A model generated the notes under the pieces. That model had not been told where the DNA came from. It was given only the letters and a program-made list of their open reading frames with translations, and did no database searches. From Stramenopiles sp. TOSAG23-2 (taxonomy: Eukaryota; Sar): DNA of 10,421 nt. Made by a program: the position numbers and the translations under genes. The DNA lies in NCBI GenBank assembly GCA_900128395.1, contig LT650016.1:1-10421 (forward strand). The letters run 5' to 3'. Below, piece by piece: positions 7,441-10,421 of the stretch (position 1 is the first letter of the stretch; every line of letters starts with the position of its first letter).

Positions 7441-7587
7441 GTAAATTTTATTTAAATGAAAAATAATAATTTAAATTATTCTTGGCACTGCACTATGATA
7501 TTAAAAAAAAAAAGAGAGAAAGACATATACTTTGCCTACTACACCACAACATTATCACTGGAAGAGGAAGGATGTGTGTTTAAAATT

Positions 7588-8052
7588 ATGTCTAAGATAT
7601 CAGCATTGACGAAACAATTTTGGACGTGTACAAATACACGAACCAGGGCAACAATTAATACATTACGGTGTTTAGCTGGTTGTAGTATTGGTGATTATTC
7701 ATGTCTCATTTATTTACAATCACAATATCCAACATTGCCACTTACCATTTCCGTGCCAGCTGCTTGTGTTTCAGGCATTAGTACATCATTGTTATTAGAA
7801 ACCATATTATTAAATCGAGGAAAAGATAAATTACCATTAACTAAATCATTTACTATGGCATTAAATATGTCCTTTATATCAATGCTATCTATGGAACTTG
7901 CGGAGAATGCATGTGAAATTGTTCTTACCGGTGGGGATTTTTCAAATCCGGTTGCGTATCTAGCTTTAATACCTTCCACTATAGCTGGATTTGTTGCTGC
8001 ATATCCATATAATTATTATCAATTGCGTAAGTATGGTCGTTCATGTCATTGA
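7588..8052 (+). CDS. DUF4396-family small integral membrane protein
   Basis: From the ATG at 7588 this is a 154-residue protein matching DUF4396, a family of unknown function. Family-like blocks are NTLRCLAGCSIGD (24-36), GISTSLLLET (63-72), MSFISMLSMELAEN (94-107) and PYNYYQLRKYGRSCH (140-154, the C-terminus). Hydrophobic segments at about 45-70, 85-103 and 120-140 suggest about three membrane passes. The N-terminus has Lys/Arg and Ser/Thr and no acids over residues 1-35, which would fit mitochondrial import; this is inference. Start choice: an ATG at 7456 would add 44 residues with a K-run and EEE, but it has T at -3, while 7588 has A at -3 as in most neighbours (all have a purine). The extension is open throughout, so the longer form of 198 residues cannot be excluded. 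It converges with the S28 peptidase gene. Confidence 0.75.
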   Translation: MSKISALTKQFWTCTNTRTRATINTLRCLAGCSIGDYSCLIYLQSQYPTLPLTISVPAACVSGISTSLLLETILLNRGKDKLPLTKSFTMALNMSFISMLSMELAENACEIVLTGGDFSNPVAYLALIPSTIAGFVAAYPYNYYQLRKYGRSCH

Positions 8053-8072
8053 TATATATATATATATATATA
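8052..8072. repeat. AT dinucleotide microsatellite
   Basis: About ten AT units begin at the last base of the DUF4396 stop codon. Similar shorter runs occur at about 2628-2643 and 8310-8330. It is a simple repeat with likely length variation. Confidence 0.85.
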
Positions 8073-8108
8073 CTTTGTTGTATTATCGCTTAAAAAATGT
8101 AAATCAAA

Positions 8109-8114
8109 AATAAA
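8109..8114 (+). terminator. AATAAA, possible poly(A) signal of the DUF4396 gene
   Basis: AATAAA lies 57 bp past the stop codon and is followed by a T-rich tract (about 8120-8143), as in many 3' ends. The AT-rich background limits confidence. Confidence 0.4.
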
Positions 8115-8142
8115 AACAATACTCTTTCTTTTTTAATTTTTT

Positions 8143-8157
8143 TACGAAGCGTACGTA
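8143..8157. repeat. Near-palindromic 15-mer TACGAAGCGTACGTA
   Basis: It differs by one base from TACGAAGCGTTCGTA at 4885-4899. Both copies lie in spacers between converging genes. The two flanking arms pair except at the changed base. Possible roles are a protein-binding site or a 3' end element; none is shown by the sequence. Confidence 0.55.
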
Positions 8158-8393
8158 ATATAGATACAACACACACTAGATAAAGAGAAAAACCACCCCA
8201 TATCTTATATGATATCTTATATGATACTTCGTCTTCGTATCTCCTGAAGAATATTTGCTAAATACTCAAAAATCTAAGAGAAAAGAATTTTTAATTCTCT
8301 ATTAACATGTATATTATATATATATATATAGAGAGAGAGCTTCGTATTATATAATATATTATATGTGTGTATACTAATATTATATGCACATCA

Positions 8394-9957
8394 TTAATCA
8401 TTTTTATGACTGTAAATATATTCAATGATCCAATTTTCCATCATAGTTCGTTCAGTTTCACGCACTTCAGTCACTCCTGGTGGATCAGCATCATTTGGTG
8501 CTCTCAAATCCAAATGATGCGCGCCTTTTTCCATAATCAATACAATATTGTCATCATTTATTTCTTTTAAAAAACCACCGCCATGCCATGGATCCAATAA
8601 TCCATTGGAAAAGATTAAATTTGTTGCACCAGTTAAACCATCACCAATTGCATAACCCCCAAAATGTAATTCCGTCCATGTCGGTCTTGGTTGAACATTG
8701 TAATACTTTTCACACGTATTATCTGCATTTGTCATATCAAATTGAAAGTTGCGAAGACCTCTTGCAGAAAATTGATGTAATGTTTCAGTACATGATTGAT
8801 ATGACCATGATCCCCATGAAGCTGGGCCAGGCCCACCTCCAGGCTATATGAAATATAGAATGATGTGTTAGAAAGTATTTGCGATTACGTATTCTTTGTA
8901 TTCAATATAAACTACTTACAATACCACCTTGGCCTTCTCCTGAAACACAATTTGTACCTTGGCGTGAATAATAAAAATCGGAAATATGTGCTGCTGCAGA
9001 TAATAAAGAAGAACTATTGTTAGCATCCATTAATTTACACGTTGCATTTACTGGCCATGCTGGCATCGTTCCTATTGCATATGGATAATTCATTTGTGGT
9101 ATAGTTTCAATAGCATCTGTAAACCAATCCACTAATGGTTGTGCATCATTTAAAACATCACATAAATGAAACATATCGGCTAATTCTTTACGTCCACTAG
9201 CAGTTGAACCTTTTTCACTTAATAATACAACAGTTTCTTTTAAATGGTTTAAACATTCTGGATGAGCTTCATCATATACTTTATTGACAATATCAATCCA
9301 AGTATATTCATTTACATTATGATCTTTCCATCCAGAATTCGAATAATAACCAATTGGTGCGGATGCGGCAAGTCCACCAATTACAATTTGTGGGTATTTA
9401 ACTCGAAAATATGTTGTCAGTGTTGCACCATATGAACCACCAAAACTGATTATTGGGCATTCCACTGCTTGTGTTCCTAAAATATTATTCTTTAACTCGG
9501 TCAATAAATATGCATAATCTGCCAATGCTTGTTCTGTCGATAAATATACTGCATTTTCTGGGGTCAACGATTCATTTCCAAAAGGCATCGATTCCCCATA
9601 ATATCGATGTTCACCAAAGACTAACAAACCATTCCACTCCTTTGCTAATGTTTGCATAAAACCATTACTATTCCAAAATGCATCAATTGGTCCTTCATTT
9701 CCACTGTAAAAGAGAATAGGACCAGGGCAATCTCCGGGTAAATTCTTAAAATAGGTTGATGTTGCGTTTGTCCAGTATTTATCGTTCATCAAATACCTTT
9801 GTTTATATGTTGCATTATTATTAAATTTAAAATGATCCAATTGTTGTTCTATCCAAAAGGTGTCATATGTTGGTCTTTTAAAATCAGTTGCTGCATGAAT
9901 AGATATAAATATTAAATTGAATATTATTGTTATAATTGGAATAAACGTAGATTTCAT
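8394..9957 (-). CDS. Secreted serine carboxypeptidase, family S28 (prolyl carboxypeptidase/DPP7-like), two exons
   Basis: Join of exon 1 (9957-8920) and exon 2 (8843-8394), giving 495 residues, the usual length for S28 enzymes. These remove residues after proline from peptide ends, usually in lysosome/vacuole or outside the cell. Residues 1 to about 22 are a signal peptide with a long hydrophobic core and an HAA end. The family start DTFWIEQQLDHF (32-43) follows. The nucleophile is S175 in GGSYGA, the Asp is D430 in LLDPWHGG and the His is H455/H456 in GAHHLDLR, so the triad is complete only after splicing. FGEHRYYGES (114-123) is also typical. N-glycosylation sites are visible at N48, N64, N128, N304 and N313/N314. 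Exon 2 continues in phase 0 with PGGGPGPASWGSWSYQSCTE, the S28 Cys region. A at -3 supports the start. Carboxypeptidase versus dipeptidyl peptidase activity cannot be decided. Confidence 0.93.
8844..8919 (-). other. Spliceosomal intron in the S28 peptidase gene
   Basis: On the minus strand the intron starts GTAAGT and ends CATATAG, is 76 nt long and falls between codons (phase 0) after GGT GGT ATT. A CTAAC branch-point motif (TTTCTAACAC) lies about 25 nt before the acceptor. Reading through would stop after five codons (VSSLY), and removing it rejoins the two halves of a standard S28 protein. Length and signals fit a fungal intron. Confidence 0.93.
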
Positions 9958-10421
9958 GATTATTATGTTTATTACACGTATTATTATTCCAGAGAGGTAA
10001 TTGTGTATATCTACTTTTTTTTATATATTTATTGGTAATTGTATTGATATGCGTATATATATATATGTGTTTAAAAAAATACGTATATATTTTAGTTGTG
10101 CACTTGTTTGTATTTGACTATTTGCCAGTTTTGTATTATTTATTATATTATTATATACCTGTATATAGTGCTATAGTACTTGGTATTATTATTCGAATAC
10201 TACTATATATAGTATGGAATATACAGGTATAAATATTTCTACAAGTATTAATAAGTACTTTGTATACCACATACTAGTATCTTTTTTTATTTAGTGAAAA
10301 AGAAAAGTGCCATGCAAAAAAATGAAAAAAAAAAATATTTTAAGGAGAGGAGAGCATGAGATATTATTGCTATTCCATTTTGAAGCAAGACATTGAGTGT
10401 TGAAGATTTGACCTTAAAAAC
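9958..10421. other. Upstream region of the S28 peptidase gene
   Basis: No coding region is supported. It is AT-rich with A-runs and T-runs, a spaced 13-bp inverted repeat (10154-10231) and, near the window end, a purine-rich stretch (about 10341-10360). The promoter of the S28 gene should lie here, but I see no distinct element. Confidence 0.55.
10154..10231. repeat. 13-bp inverted repeat with 52-bp spacer
   Basis: TATACCTGTATAT (10154-10166) and ATATACAGGTATA (10219-10231) are exact reverse complements. The spacer holds a 14-bp palindrome TACTATATATAGTA (10201-10214). The unit could form a cruciform or be a very short MITE-like remnant. No clear target-site duplication is visible. Confidence 0.55.

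Larger units (their letters stand above)
6728..7587. other. Divergent spacer between GMP synthetase and the DUF4396 gene
   Basis: This region should hold both promoters. It includes an inverted repeat (GGATAATA 6881-6888 with TATTATCC 6904-6911), a GC-rich patch (about 7018-7075) and a strong splice-acceptor-like site, CTTTTTTTTAG, ending at 7440. A 65-codon open frame (6979-7176) covers the GC-rich patch but resembles no family and is not called. The 44 codons before the DUF4396 start are open from an ATG at 7456. Confidence 0.5.
8053..8393. other. Convergent spacer between the DUF4396 gene and the S28 peptidase gene
   Basis: No coding region is supported. It holds the AT microsatellite, a poly(A)-like AATAAA (8109-8114), the TACGAAGCGTACGTA element (8143-8157), a 12-bp tandem repeat ATATCTTATATG twice (8200-8223), two CTTCGTA words (8233-8239 and 8340-8346), and a TA run passing into GA repeats (about 8310-8339). 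Confidence 0.6.

Noticed and set aside
8052-8072. AT dinucleotide run as a regulatory or origin element
   Set aside because: Simple AT runs occur many times in this window, so no specific role can be claimed.
8394-8735. Stand-alone 113-residue protein with LDPWHGG and GAHHLDLR
   Set aside because: It is the C-terminal part of the S28 peptidase. Reading upstream in frame reaches the acceptor at 8844 and joins exon 1 in phase 0, so its apparent ATG is internal.
10032-10232. 66-codon hydrophobic open frame at the right end
   Set aside because: The Tyr/Ile/Val-rich translation is what random TA-rich DNA gives, it lies over the inverted repeat, and no family is recognisable.
1-10421. Mobile element, CRISPR array, virus or tRNA genes
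   Set aside because: No transposase, reverse transcriptase, integrase, spaced repeat array, capsid-like gene or tRNA cloverleaf was recognised on either strand.

Overview
The window looks like nuclear DNA of an AT-rich eukaryote, most likely an early-diverging fungus (for example the Mucoromycota/Glomeromycotina side). This is inference from several clues. Genes are separate units with AT-rich spacers. One gene has a 76-bp spliceosomal intron with GTAAGT donor, CTAAC branch-point motif and TAG acceptor. The AIR carboxylase is the PurK-PurE fusion used by fungi and plants, not the animal type. The GMP synthetase begins like eukaryotic/fungal GUA1, and the DUF4396 protein resembles a family I associate with fungi and bacteria. 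No tRNA, rRNA, CRISPR, transposase or viral gene was seen.

Layout from left to right: AT-rich spacer with a small GC-rich repeat (1-623); a 486-residue protein with an N-terminal J domain joined to a pentameric ligand-gated channel core (624-2084, +); spacer with a GC-rich patch, an 18-bp palindrome and a TATA-like box (2085-2692); ADE2-type AIR carboxylase (2693-4471, +); tail-to-tail spacer (4472-5056); GMP synthetase (5057-6727, -); spacer with a GC-rich patch (6728-7587); a short DUF4396 membrane protein (7588-8052, +); tail-to-tail spacer (8053-8393); a two-exon secreted S28 serine peptidase (8394-9957, -); and its upstream region (9958-10421).

ADE2 (step 6 of de novo purine synthesis) and GMP synthetase (XMP to GMP) belong to one pathway and converge. 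Both carry a direct tandem duplication of their own 3' coding end: 93 bp in ADE2 with one substitution that makes a premature stop, and 102 bp in GMP synthetase, apparently identical. This is either a real local rearrangement or an assembly artefact at contig joins; the sequence alone cannot decide.

The most unusual gene is the J-domain/channel fusion. It has a full-length ligand-binding-type domain and four membrane segments, but no signal peptide and a long basic C-terminal tail. This suggests a topology opposite to classic Cys-loop receptors, with the J domain facing the cytosol. A second point of interest is a near-palindromic 15-mer, TACGAAGCGTWCGTA, found once in each of the two convergent spacers.
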